The notes under the pieces: generated by a model | Told to the model about the DNA's origin: nothing | The model's input: the letters and a program-made list of their open reading frames with translations, nothing else | The model's database searches: none | In this document: positions 20,201 through 32,986 of the stretch, in pieces | How the letters are laid out: every line of letters begins with the position of its first letter | Numbering within the stretch: the first letter of the stretch is position 1 | Origin: Glandiceps talaboti | Taxonomy: Eukaryota; Hemichordata; Enteropneusta; Spengelidae | Direction of reading: 5' to 3' | Length of the DNA stretch: 64,000 nucleotides | NCBI RefSeq assembly: GCF_964340395.1 | Contig: NC_135553.1 | Coordinates: 15,043,001-15,107,000, forward strand | Position numbers and translations under genes: made by a program

Positions 20201-23200
20201 ACATCCCCAGAAGGCTAATACTCTTCAATTAGTTCCAGTAAAAAAATAGGTTTAAATATGAAAGATCTTCACTGCATTCACTGATCATGACCATGAGTGA
20301 TTCTTCCATAACTGGATATAGTCTACATTTCCATAAAGGACAGTCCCTCTATCACTTTGTGTAAATGATGTATCACTTTTCTGTCACAAAAGATTTTTTT
20401 AAAAACAATACCAATCAGATTCCATGGTCAGACTATCATTAGCGTTGTCTTTCTGTTCCAGGTGTGAAAGAGCCTATTTAGAACAGACTTCTGAACAATA
20501 CTTATTTGCATATGACTGACTCCAACAGGTTGTACCTTCATGTTACAAACATATGCCCTACATGAAATCGTGTAGGGTCTATGTTCCAATGTATGTAGTT
20601 GACATGTTACCAGCAGAGTACATAACAATTTTATTCCTTGGCACTTTGCAGTCTACTACATTGACTTTGTTGTCATAGTTATTATTGCCAGTAGACTACC
20701 ACTGACGTCATCATACTAGGCTATTGCCAGAAGACTGCAAGTCCATCACCACTGTCACTACCATTCACACACAATTACAACAAAACAAAACACTGAGAAG
20801 TTATCCATTGTTTTTGCAAAGATATTAAGTATTTATGTCTCAGCCTGGGGCCATGACAGAGGAAAAATCAAATTCTCTGTCTCCATTCTTGGGTGATTAT
20901 ATAGACATTCACACTGCTAAGTATATAAGGTAATAATTATACCTGGAGCCATGACCTGAAGACACTACAGACTTTGGGCATTTAAAAAACAATGACCACT
21001 GAACTGTCTCAGCATACTGTTATGCAAAATAGTGTCAGGAGTTGTCAATAATAATTTGCTAAATTCTATCTCCAGTACATTATTTAGAAATCTGACCATT
21101 ATATCTTCAATTGGGGTAATGATAATTACTAAAGTACTAAATGTTTCACTGGTGCATAGATAGATTGTGGTTAACACTTTCTACCACAGTCAAAATAAAA
21201 CAAAAACACAGGTAGTAATTTTGACGTCACCAGCACATTACATATTAAATTTCTTCCTGGGCACCATACAGTCTCCCACTTCATCATACACTAGGCTATT
21301 TGCCAGAAGACTGCAAGTCTATAACTTTCTGACCATGCTGATCACTACCATTCACACACAATTACAACAAAACAAAAACTGAGAAGTTATCCAATTGTTT
21401 TTTCAAGTACACTAACTAATTATGTCCCAGTCTGGGGCCATGGCAGATGAAAAATCATATTCTCTGTCTCCATTCTTGGGCAATTAGACATTCACACTGT
21501 TAGAGATATACTGTACCTGGTGCCATGACCTGGAGACTGACAAGAGGGATTCACACTTCTGAGGAGACAAGCCTGTACTGTATCTATCTATATCCTTTCT
21601 TACTAGGTAATCATCACTCTCCATGGTAACAGCATTTTGAACTATTAGTGTTTGACAACTTTCTGAAGATGGGAAATCACATTAGTCATTACACAGCTCT
21701 ACTTTCAAAATGTATAGTCTTCAATAAAATAATTCTAGGTGAATGCATGTTAAAGATTTATTTGTATTCTGAAACTTTAATTTGATACAAGAGACTCCTT
21801 GCAGTACTCTAATAGATTGTTTTCATTTATTTATTTATTTATTTTATTATCCACAATAATACAAAGGAAAAGGCTACAATACAGAACACAATTGAAGAAC
21901 AAAATGAAAGGGAGGGGTGGGACTGGGTTGGGTAACAATTGTCTGGGGCCATAGCAGATGAAAGCTCAAACTCTCTGTCTCCATTCTTGGGTAATTAGAC
22001 ATTCACACTGTTAGAGATATACTGTACCTGGTGCCATGACATGTAGACTGACAAGAGGGATTCACACTTCTGAGGAGACAAGCCTGTACTGTATCTATCT
22101 ATATCTTTTCTTACTAGGTAATCATCACTCTCCATGCTGTATTAGTGTTTGACAACTTTCTGGAGATGGGAAAATCATGTTAGTCATTACACAGCTCTAC
22201 TTTGATTGTCTTCAATAATATAACAAACCTACATAATACCATCAACAGGTGGTGGTAGACAGGCCTATGCATACATATCTATGTCACTATACCTAGTACC
22301 ATGAATCGTCAAACTTGAGGAAACAGCCCTAAATCTACCTCACTTCATAATAGAATAATAATGTATAGCTAACACAATTCTGTTCATTTCTAGTGGAGTA
22401 CTGCCTGAACAGTGACTTTCAGCAGGTCACAATCTTAAGTATACATTTCTGTTTCATGGATCAAATTCCTGGTGAAATCTGTCACCTGGTCATACAGACT
22501 TTCACAGTAAGTACAGATACATTGTATCTCAATTGAAGTAATTCTAGGTGAATGCATGTTAAAGATTTATTTGTATTCTGAAACTTTAATTTGATACAAG
22601 AGACTCCTTGCAGTACTCTAATAGCTTGTTTTCATTTATTTATTTTATTTTATTATCCACAATAATACAAAGGAAAAGACTACAATACAGAACACAATTG
22701 ATGAACAAAATGAAAAGGGAGGGGTGGGACTGGGTTGGGTAACAATTGTCTGGGGCCATAGCAGATGAAAACTCAACCTCTCTGTCTCCATTCTTGGGTA
22801 ATTATAGACATTCACACTGCTAAGGATATATTGTATCTGGTGCCATGACCAATAGTCAGACCTTGGGATTCACACTTTCAATGAACAGACAAGTCTGTAG
22901 TGTATCAATCCATCCACACAGTGCTAGGAACACTGGACTTGCATTCTTTGTACTGTAATTATACCTGGTGCCAGGAGATGTCAATACAAGTGTCAAAAAT
23001 ATATCTTTAAGTTTGATACTAGCATGGAAGTATGTGGGTGATACTTCCATGATACAGGGGTCTCCATGCAACACTGCAATGACTTGTTTTGCTTAGTACA
23101 TTTATTCAATACAAATCCAATCTGACATATTGGTCTTTTACCACCATGCACATACCAGAAAACTCAGTTCCAGTAAATGTTACAAATTGTAAAAGTCAAC

Positions 23201-23551
23201 ATTTCATGTACATCTTCTTGTAGTGTGTAAGAATGTTTGCAAAGTGTGACAAGTACAAGAAACATGCACCGATGTCTTTGTGTAGCAAGCTGACCAAACA
23301 AAATGGTTGATTTGTGATGATGAAAGACCATGGCTGGTTCATGCATCCAGGACAAAACTGAAACTGTAGTTACACCTATATAATGCCTAAAGTAGACTCA
23401 TTGCAAGTCCTTTGGGTCATACCGATAACCAATTGATAGGATGATTAAAATGCACAGAGTAACTTGAGTTGAAATCATTCAAACTGAAACAAATTTGGTC
23501 ATGTAATTTTTCATTTTAGACACTGACAAATTTAAATGGGATATGCAAACT

Positions 23552-24716
23552 ATTCATGATTCTATAAATTCAAGGTGTTCATGATTTTATATTATAGAGT
23601 GTTCATGATTCTATAACTACAAAGTGTTCACAGTTCAAAGTGTTCACAACTATATTATACTGGGATACTGTTCATGATGCAAGTGTTTACGATTCTGTAT
23701 TATAGTGTTCGCAATCTATAAATACAAAGCATTTATGATTCTATAAATAAAAAGTGTTCATGATTCTATATTAAAGTGTTCATGATTCTATATTATAGTG
23801 TTCATGATTCTATAAATAAAAAGCATTCATGATTCTGTATTATAGTGTTCACAATCTATAAATACAGTGTTCATGATTCTATAAATACAAAGCATTCATG
23901 ATTCTATATTATAGTTTGCACAATCTATAAATAGTGTTCATGATTCATTAAATGCAAAGTATTCATGATTCTATATTATAGTGTTCATGATTCCATATTA
24001 TAGTGTTCATGATTCTATAAATGCAAAGTGTTCATGATTCTATATTATAGTTTGCACAATCTATAAATAGTGTTCATGATTCTATAAATACAAAGCATTC
24101 ATGATTCTGTATTATAGTGTGCACAATCTATAAATAGTGTTCATGATTCTATAAATGCAAAGTGTTCATGATTCTATATTATAGTGTTCATGATTCTATA
24201 AATGCAAAGTGTTCATGATTCTATATTATAGTTTGCACAATCTATAAATAGTGTTCATGACTCCATAAATACAAAGCATTCATGATTCTGTATTATAGTG
24301 TGCACAATCTATAGTGTTCATGATTCTTTAAATGCAGTGTTCATGATTCTATATTATAGTATTCATGATTCTATAAATGCAAAGTGTTCATGATTCTATA
24401 TTATAGTTTGCACAATCTATAAATAGTGTTTATGACTCCATAAATACAAAGCATTCATGATTCTGTATTATAGTGTGCACAAGCTATAAATAGTGTTCAT
24501 GATTCTTTAAACACAGTGTTCATGATTCTATAAATGCAAAGTGTTCATGATTCTATATTATAGTATTCACAATTCTATATTATAGTGTTCATGATTCTAT
24601 ATTATAGTGTTCATGATTCTATAAATGCAAAGTGTTCATGATTCTATATTATAGTATTCATGATTCTATATTATAGTATTCATGGTTCTATAAATACAAA
24701 GTGTTCATGGTTCTGT
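23552..24716. repeat. 1.2 kb minisatellite, unit TTCATGATTCTATA...
   Basis: More than 40 copies of a unit of about 20-23 bases built on GTTCATGATTCTATA, alternating between endings ATTATAGT and AATGCAAAGT. A higher-order block containing TTTGCACAATCTATAAATAG recurs several times (near 23,913, 24,050, 24,231 and 24,409). The array is absent from the corresponding part of R2 (near 47,800), so it expanded or inserted after that duplication, or was lost from R2. Confidence 0.95.
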
Positions 24717-26543
24717 AACTTTGCCTTCTATCAAAAGAAATTACCAATCATTATTCAATCACCAAAATAAATCAACTTTCAATGTTGTCATATTTCTCTG
24801 AACAACAGTGCACTCATTCTTATACACCTGCCTCAACAAGGTCCCTTGATAGACATTCTGTTCAAGCAAACTTTCTTTCTGACCAGTAATTCAGATTATT
24901 TGTAAAAGATTTTTATTCCTAAATGAACTCTAATTGGCACCATCCACAGAAGCTTTCTACCACATGGTGGTTCCAATCTTGGGATGGCTATAGGTAAGAG
25001 CTTACATACTGTTGACAGGATGCACTGTGTTTATCAACAAACAAAAAACACTTCACCTAGACATACCTATAGATGAACACTGAACTTGAAGGTGGGCAAG
25101 GAGATCTGTTTACTTGTGATTCAGAGAAGTAAACAAGAATGTTTGAGGAATGGATAATCTCCAGTTTATTAGAACTCTGTACATAAATTTTAATATTTTG
25201 TCAATTTTCGTGTCATTACAATATGACAAATTAAAAGTGTACTAGATATTACATGCATAGTTTTATATATAATATTTATTTCAAACCATGGAGGTATGTG
25301 TGATACTGCCATGTTTCAACCATAGACGTCTCTGGAAGCATCACACAGGATATTTCCATGTCAGTGATACTTCAGTGGTTAAACCAAACTTGTTTCTATG
25401 GTAACTTTCTTATCAGATTTTCATCATTCTTAGATTCTTTCTACAAAAGCATAATAAAAGGTAATCCCAGCTGCGTTGACATAGTCTTAGCAGTTATCAA
25501 GGCATGTGTGAAAATGACATGTTTTACATGGTTTGTTTTGTAGAGGAGGGGAGTGAGAGAGAAAAGACAATATCAATATGTTAAATATTTAACAGTTTGT
25601 TTTATGTTGACCTTTGACATTTGGTTTTATACTGTTGACAGTAAAATGGGTAAAGTCAACTTTCAACTAACTGGTCACAGATATATGACTTAATTCAGAC
25701 AAGTTGATTAAAAGAAAATTGTAGAATTTCACCTCTTCAATAAATGATGTCCTTAAAATTTACCAACAATAACAATGTTAAAGTGGTCAACATTCTTTAA
25801 TGACAATCAAAGTGATTTCAGAAAAAATCTTGTGATCAAAGTTTAAATATATGGATGTGTTCACATCATGACTGTGAGAAATGTCAATATTATGAAAGAG
25901 TTAAATATAACTCTAATCTTTAATTACCATCACATATTTCACAGTCTTCTGATCACCATCAAGTTTCCTATCAAGGACCTCTCAGGTTCTAGGACTCCAG
26001 GAATGAGAACAGAAGTGTTCTCATTCTAGACTACTTCCAAGAAAATGTGTACTATTGTTGAAAATACAGAAAACAGAATTAAAGAAGTGTTCTCATTCTA
26101 GACTACTCACCAGAAAATGTGTACTATTGTCGATTATACAGAAAACAGAATTAAAGATGTCTCATTCTAGAATACCTCCAAGAAAATGTGTTATTATGTA
26201 ATTTTAAGACAAACTTTATATAATAAAATAATATATATCAAATCTAGACTACTAATAATATAATTATGCTAATAACACTATCATAATCTCAACTCTATTT
26301 ATGAGAACCATGGTGCAAGTAATTTGAAATTGAACTTCATATACAGTATTAATTTGTTAGTTATCTATCAGCACTAGTATATATATTGTCAACATTGCGA
26401 TGTTTTTATTTTAATTGCATCTTTTATACTGTAGAATTCTACCAGACACTCTATGGGTTTCTTTTCATGATACATCCTTTCATGATCATGTGTACTTGGA
26501 ATGAAAACAGAATCAAGGACATCATCATGGAATCATCAAGATA

Positions 26544-26645
<102 letters not shown>

Positions 26646-27239
26646 GTTGATAGATTTCAAATATACAAGTTTGTTCTTTGATATATTCTCTGACAAACAG
26701 AAAACATCTTATATATATACTAGCATGAAGTAGAGTACAAAATGTCCTTGGGGAGGGGGATGGGTAAGTCTGTATCTCGGTGACAGTTGATAGGGTTTAT
26801 GAAGTCATTGAATCATCATAATAAAACTGGGAGCAAGCCTAGCTGTTGATAGATTTCAAATACACAAGTTTGTCCTTTGAAATATTCTCTGACTAACAGA
26901 AAACATATCATATTTACACTCACATGAAGTAGAGTCCTTGGGGAGGGGGAGTAAGTCTGTATGTAGGTAACAGTTGATAAGTGTGTATGAAATCTAAAGC
27001 TAAATAGTCTAATATCTGACTATCTGCTACATGTATCACCAAGGTATCAATGATTTCTAATTTACACTGTGATGGGGAAGCTTTTCAACTTAACTTGCAA
27101 ACCAAGCCTTAATCAAATTTAGAGAATGGCTGAAGATAAAGGTAGGTATATACCTTGCTAGATAATTGTCTTTCATCAAAGTGTAAATAGATGTCACCAG
27201 CCTGACATAGGATAATTTCACTGCTACATGTGAATTTTT

Positions 27240-27430
27240 ATTTATAAACCCACCTCTAATTAATTTATAGTTTTCACACCACAATATGGGACATCTCTAA
27301 TCAATTTATAGTTTTCACACTACAAGGTGTGACATCTCTATACACCATATTTATTCAAAATTTATACTTTTCACACTACAATGTGGGACATCTCTAATCA
27401 ATTGATAGTTTTCACACCATAGTGTGTCCC
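27240..27430. repeat. Tandem array of TTTTCACACTACAA units (R1)
   Basis: Units of about 45-90 bases containing (A/T)TTTTCACACTACAA followed by GTG(T/G)GACATCTCT. Copies vary between R segments: R1 here has about five core units, R2 (48,640-48,770) about three and R4 (63,530-63,790) about five or six. It behaves as a VNTR. Confidence 0.8.
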
Positions 27431-27604
27431 TAAGTTGTTAATTTTAAACTGTTTGAACACTGAAAATTGATAATATTTCTGTTGAAAGTGTAACTTGTTT
27501 AGGGAAATATATCTGAAAATCAAACATTGACATTTGTAAATTTTCAAACAAATCTGGGACAGTTAGGTGGATTTACTTTCAAAAGTATTACACATTTCAA
27601 CACC

Positions 27605-28195
27605 TTGATTTTGTTCTGTACTTAATTATATGCAGAATAATGCAAATTAGTATCACAAGTATATGTGAGTTTACAAACCTGCCAACCACTTGTTGATTGA
27701 CAGTGGGAAGTTGTCAAGTTAAACTGTAAAGTGTCACCCTTATAAATCAATGTCATCTGTATCTAATTGCAAATGAACTTGTAATTCTCACCCTGGTGAA
27801 AGGTGGTAACTGGGCAGATATCATTTTGATGTTAAACTTCAGTAGCTACTGTTAAGTAACATACAGTGGTTTCCTTGGTAACGTGTGAGTGCCACGAAGT
27901 ATGTGTACAATTGTTCACTACAAGGTGGATTTACTTGCAAAGATTTTGCACTATGTATCTACCTTGGTTTTGTTTTGTAATTATATGCAGAATAATGCAA
28001 ATTAGAATCACAAGTGTATGTGAGTTTACAAACCTGCCAACCACTTGTTGATTGACAGTGGGAAGTTGTCAAGTTAAACTGTAAAGTATCACCCTTATAA
28101 ATCAATGTCATCTGTATCTAATTGCAAATGAACTTGTAATTTTCACCCTGGTGAAAGGTGGTAACTGGGCAGATATCATTTTGATGTTAAACTTC
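27605..28195. repeat. Direct tandem duplication of about 320 bp
   Basis: The block starting TTATATGCAGAATAATGCAA at about 27,627 recurs near 27,979. Both run about 220 bases, ending in GATGTTAAACTTCA. The same doubled arrangement is present in R2 (about 48,998 and 49,323), so this duplication predates the R1/R2 split. Confidence 0.85.
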
Positions 28196-28524
28196 ACAGG
28201 CTACTGTTGCTAGGTAGCCTAAAGTGGTTTCTATGGTATTCACCTGAGGACATTACTGAGCATGTGCAGCACTGTTCACTTTAAATTGTTTTGAAAAATC
28301 ATGAACCTTAAAAGTGTGAAAAGTAATGACAACTTCTCTCATAAGTTGTAAATAAAAATAAAATCTGCCAATCACTTGTTTATTGACAGTGGGAGTTGTC
28401 AAGTTACACCCTAAGTGTCACCTTTATAAATCTGCCATCGGTACTTATGCAATATCATAAAAGTGACAGCTGCAAATTTCAAATACATTGATGATAACAA
28501 AGCATATTGATGTAGGTTTTTCAC

Positions 28525-28872
28525 TTAAAAGGAAATGCCACTCCAGGATATGAAGTCATTTTCATAAACTATATGGGTTCTGGAGAGGTATTTCATGATG
28601 TTACATCATCTACATTAGTTTTGATTTCAGAAAGGCATCAAGTTCATTTTGTGCCTCAATAGGGTATCTTTACTGTGGGACACTGCATCATGGGAGTCAG
28701 CAGAAATAATATAGTCAACTTGTACAATGAACATTCATGAGAGATGTTATACACTGAAGGGTATACACACTCAGGACTCATGAATATTTAGTGTGCAACT
28801 CAAGATCAACTTGATGCTTCTCTGAAATCACAAGTAATTGTAGGTATTTCCTGGTGCAGTTTTCCCCTTTAA
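28525..28872. mobile_element. MITE with long inverted ends
   Basis: The left end (TTAAAAGGAAATGCCACTCC) and the right end read in complement (TTAAAGGGGAAAACTGCACC) match imperfectly. An inner pair GATTTCAGAAAGGCATCAAG / GATTTCAGAGAAGCATCAAG also matches in inverted orientation. The 348-bp element is absent from the paralogous site in R2 near 49,825, which acts as an empty site. No transposase frame. The TTAA-like flank suggests a TA- or TWA-targeting DNA transposon family (inference). Confidence 0.75.
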
Positions 28873-30800
28873 TGTGTTATTTCGCTGATTACTAAGTTAT
28901 GGTAATTAAGCTATACTTGAAGAATACAAGTTTCAAATTCATAGAGCTGACCAGGTACCTACACAGATTATAACAAAGCACACTTGTCATATAAAGTTTG
29001 CTGATCTAGCTTTTTGTTTCAATATGTAATTTTCATAATTACATTTGGCAATTAGGCAGTATCTTAAGAGTACAAGCTTCAAATTTCATATAGATTGGTT
29101 CATACATCAATGATAACAAACAACACTTTCTATATAACTGGTTTCCCCTCCACAGTATATGGTTAATGTAATGTATAACTCTACTTTTTCATTTGCATAA
29201 TTAATTAAATTTACCAATTAAGGACTCATATTGTATGGTAGGTGGTTCAAATAGGAACAACGGTCTAAATTTAAGGTTTACTCATGGCCCTTACAGAAGG
29301 CCTTTAGTTTACATGTGGTTGTGATGTTGAAGTTTAGTCGCTATTCTTGCTATGCACTGTAGCCTATACATCTTCTTTGGTATTCACTGAACATATGCAG
29401 ATTAGATGATAACCTATATACCAAGAACCATCCCACCCACCCCCACTACTGTATTTGAATTTTCTAATAACAGTTCACACTATGGCAATGATCACAACAA
29501 ACTTTTCATGAAATAAATTCACTATTTACCCCTTGTAATTTCCTAGCCTTAGTTACTTTCTTTCCTTCCTTCCTTGAACTAACTTAATTCATTGACATGC
29601 AAATTACTTCTGTTTTACTTTGAAGAAAGTGTTGACGGCCTTAGAATTACTTGTTCGTAAACAATGAGAAAGGAAGGCCCTAAAACAGTGAGGTACTGCC
29701 CCTCTGAGTAAATCTTTTTAGAACTTTGACACATTGGTAAATAAAACTATTCAAGATGTGTGAATTGAGGGGCATTTAGAATAATAGTAAAATCAACCTG
29801 GATACAGAGAAATGACACATTTGAAGTTGATAGTGAATGCATAGATGAATGGATCAAAGTTAAAATCATTGACATCTGTATTTTGTTAGATGAAAGTGAG
29901 ATGAAGATTGACAGCTGTCACTCTCTACTTCATCAGCATGAGGTCCACAACTTGGTGTACAAACTTAACAAGAGTTTAGATATTGAGAAGAAAAACTCAG
30001 TTTGAGAGAATTGATGTGTGAAAGAAACACACAAAACTTTTGAACACCTTCCATTTGTCTTAAAGTATTTATATTCTCAACAATACACAAATATCAGCAT
30101 GTGACTTGTGTAAGTTGTAATTAAATTGTGATATTTCTAGTTTTTCTCAAAGATTCATTTCGCACCTCATACAGAAACAGCACAAAATGTGTGTATCTGT
30201 TTGTTTCTGAAGTTTCAAAGTGTGAATTTCTAAAAAAAATCGTAAGTGGTGAGTGACATGTCACATGCATACATTTGCAAGGTGTGTAGTTAGTTTCTAG
30301 CTGTAGTTGTAACATTCTTTTCATCAAGCAACCAAACAAATATGCTAAAATTAGTTCAATTACTTATACACAGACATTGTACCATTTAAGTAGTCATTGA
30401 TTTTATTTGTAGGTTGTGTAGTAACAAGTTGAAATCTTGATTAAAAGCTTGCTTTTGAATGTTTCATGTTAGTTCGACTTGCCTTGATAGCTATACTATG
30501 TACACATCATAAGATAAATACAACAGTATTGGGATTGGCCAAACTTGGAAATGCAAAAATAAAAACAAATTGTATGTTTCTGATAACATGCCTTCAGAAA
30601 ATAGGATAGGTTAGTCTGGATTTAATTTTTTGTTCTTAGGAATTTTCTTTGAGCCACAGACAAGATACTCATTGGTCACAATACTTCAGAGATAGTTTGA
30701 TGAGATGTAAATGAAGCAATGAAGACGAGTATAGAGAGATGTGGATGAATGGATCGACGGACGTACGGATAGACACAGGTTATAGCCTAATGATCTGGAC

Positions 30801-31800
30801 TGTACCTGTTCATGATTAATGACCATCAATAGTCAACAGAGAACTTTGGAAAGTTGATATGACTATAGTTTCCACACAGTGTGCAGCAACAGAAATGCAA
30901 GCATGGTGAAACTGGAGTTGAGTACCCAGGGACAAGTCTTCCTACTAAAGCTACATTCACAAACAGCTGTGGATGGGGTGGGAGAATTTTCAACAACACA
31001 CTTTTTTTTTATCTCGCCCCAACCCCCCACCCCTTCCCATATATAATATCCCCTCCCTTGTTTCAATAATTCTTAATTATACCCACCCCCACCCCCACTT
31101 ACTGACTGGGTTGAATGAAAATGTTACGTACTGTAAATCATTTCAAAATGGTTCACCTTCAGTTTTGAATTGATTATATATAGTCGTATAAATATTTAGG
31201 TTTTCCTACTTATCTTATCCATATATATCCATAAGAACACATTCATCGACTGAATTAGGTTTCTTGATGACAATAACACTGAAAATATGACAGTTTATGT
31301 GTTCGTAACTCACAGTATTTGCAACAACAAAAACCTACAAGAATGTACACAACAAATACACTAAATCTGTTTCCTTTCATATACCCATGGAGTAATATAA
31401 CTACAGTTGTATGAACTTTACATTTCCTCAGAAACTTGGTGACAATGAGAAAAAACTTTGAGTTGCTATAGTGAAACTTGGAACATTGGGAATTTGGTGT
31501 TACATATCCATACTACATTTATGCTTAGAATCTATATACAATGAGTGAACCACTGAATGTTGCACATGTAGTGTAACTGTAAACACAGTTACAACATTCA
31601 TCCACATGATGGATGTCTATACTATAGTAAATATAAATTTATGAATTACTGATATACTGTTTGTTGATTAATTTGAATAATACTGAGAGATGTGTCTTGT
31701 GATTAGTAAAATCAGTAATTTCTTGTTTACCATGTAATTGTTGTTACCCTTCGTCCTGATCTAGCATGAATACAACCAGATACCAGTCTTCTCAAGAATC
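30801..31800. other. Non-coding DNA between R1 and the 31.8 kb exon
   Basis: No exon recognised. Contains C-rich low-complexity sequence (about 31,015-31,105). If the - strand exon at 31,806-31,976 is real, this would be its 3' untranslated region or flank. Confidence 0.4.
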
Positions 31801-31805
31801 AATCT

Positions 31806-31976
31806 CTAGACATCCACTATGTCTGAATCAGAACTACTTTTTGTACTGTCACTGTCTTCACTGCTATCTGGTGCATTGTCTTTAGTTTTGGTAGTAATGG
31901 CACCTGATTGCTTCAATTTCATCAGTCTTCCACATTGCAGATACAATGTACTATTGTTCTTTCCAATATATATCTT
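31806..31976 (-). CDS. Putative C-terminal exon of an unidentified gene
   Basis: On the - strand, a good acceptor (TTTACTCTTTCAG) is followed by 56 codons and a TAG stop. The peptide starts KIYIGKNNSTLYLQCG and ends in an acidic Ser/Asp-rich tail (around DSSEDSDS and SSSDSDIVDV), typical of real C-termini and possible CK2 sites. The frame enters in phase 0. Upstream exons of the same gene were not identified to the right, and the family is unknown. Possibilities are the last exon of a gene whose other exons I missed, or a leftover from a duplicated gene. Confidence 0.45.
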   Translation of the reverse strand, partial: KIYIGKNNSTLYLQCGRLMKLKQSGAITTKTKDNAPDSSEDSDSTKSSSDSDIVDV

Positions 31977-31979
31977 CTG

Positions 31980-32975
31980 AAAGAGTAAATGGATTGTTTC
32001 TTTCACAAACAATACATTGTCATGTATACATATGTGTGCTGATTACTTGGTCAAGCTCCTACACTTCAAATTTACATTATTCATAAAAGCCTGCCCTCTC
32101 TGGCAAGGTTCTTCATAGAAAACCCTTATTTTCTTTTCTTTTAATTTTTGCACTCAAAAGCAAGTTTACTGTGCCTAATTCAGGCAGACATATATATGGT
32201 AATCTATTCTCTTGGGTCATGAAATTTGTATAGCTTCATCACACTGGCACTTGCGATTACTTGTGATTATGATTTAAAAATTCACAGCAAATAAATACTA
32301 CAAAGTGTCTGTGATACGGTGATATGCAAGAAATGGCTTGTTGTTGATATTTGACACCTTAAAGTCAATGTTATGATCAAAGGTCAAAGCTAGCACCTGA
32401 TAACAATATGGGATAGACACTTGAATGGAGTCTCCATGAATTACAGCTGAATTATGCAGTATATGTTGTATAGGCTATTTTTCATCCAATTCTTTATTGT
32501 AGAAATATTGTTGAAACTTTGTTAAAAATAACGATATTGACTCCAAATTTTCAGAGTTTGTCCCTTTAATATTCATCATAACATTAAAAACATTAAAGTA
32601 TAGTTTGTTTAAATTATGATGAAATTTGACACCTTTGTATATCATTATATCAGATTTTTCACAGTTTCCAATCTGTAGAAGGCAATTTTGATTTTTTTAA
32701 ATTTTTTTTTTACAGTTGTCATCATAGCTATAGAAGTCGAAATCTGTTGAGACAAAATTTTGAAATTTTGATCCAAAATGCTAGCAATTAATTGTCAAAA
32801 AGACATTTTTTGTTGAATTTGTACCCCATTTTCAACAAAGCAGTGCTGATTGCCTGTTTCACTAAAATAAACACCCTCTAAGCAGTTTCTCGTCCTTCAT
32901 TATCAAATAAAACAAACCCGAAATTCAAATATGGTTGCCATGTTGTCAAATTTACATACATCGCAACTGATATTT
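31980..32975. other. Non-coding DNA with degenerate inverted repeat
   Basis: The part at 32,280-32,470 weakly matches, in reverse complement, 36,600-36,780. Shared phrases are GCAAGAAAT, ATATGGG and TAGACACTT-AATGGAGTCTC. This looks like two old copies of one repeat in opposite orientation around the 33-36.5 kb block. No exon recognised. Confidence 0.45.
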
Positions 32976-32986
32976 CATCTTTGTGC

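Noticed and set aside
23552-24716. CRISPR-like array
   Set aside because: Units are contiguous minisatellite repeats without unique spacers, in animal-type DNA.
30973-31173. Pro/His-rich frame
   Set aside because: Arises from C-rich low-complexity DNA.
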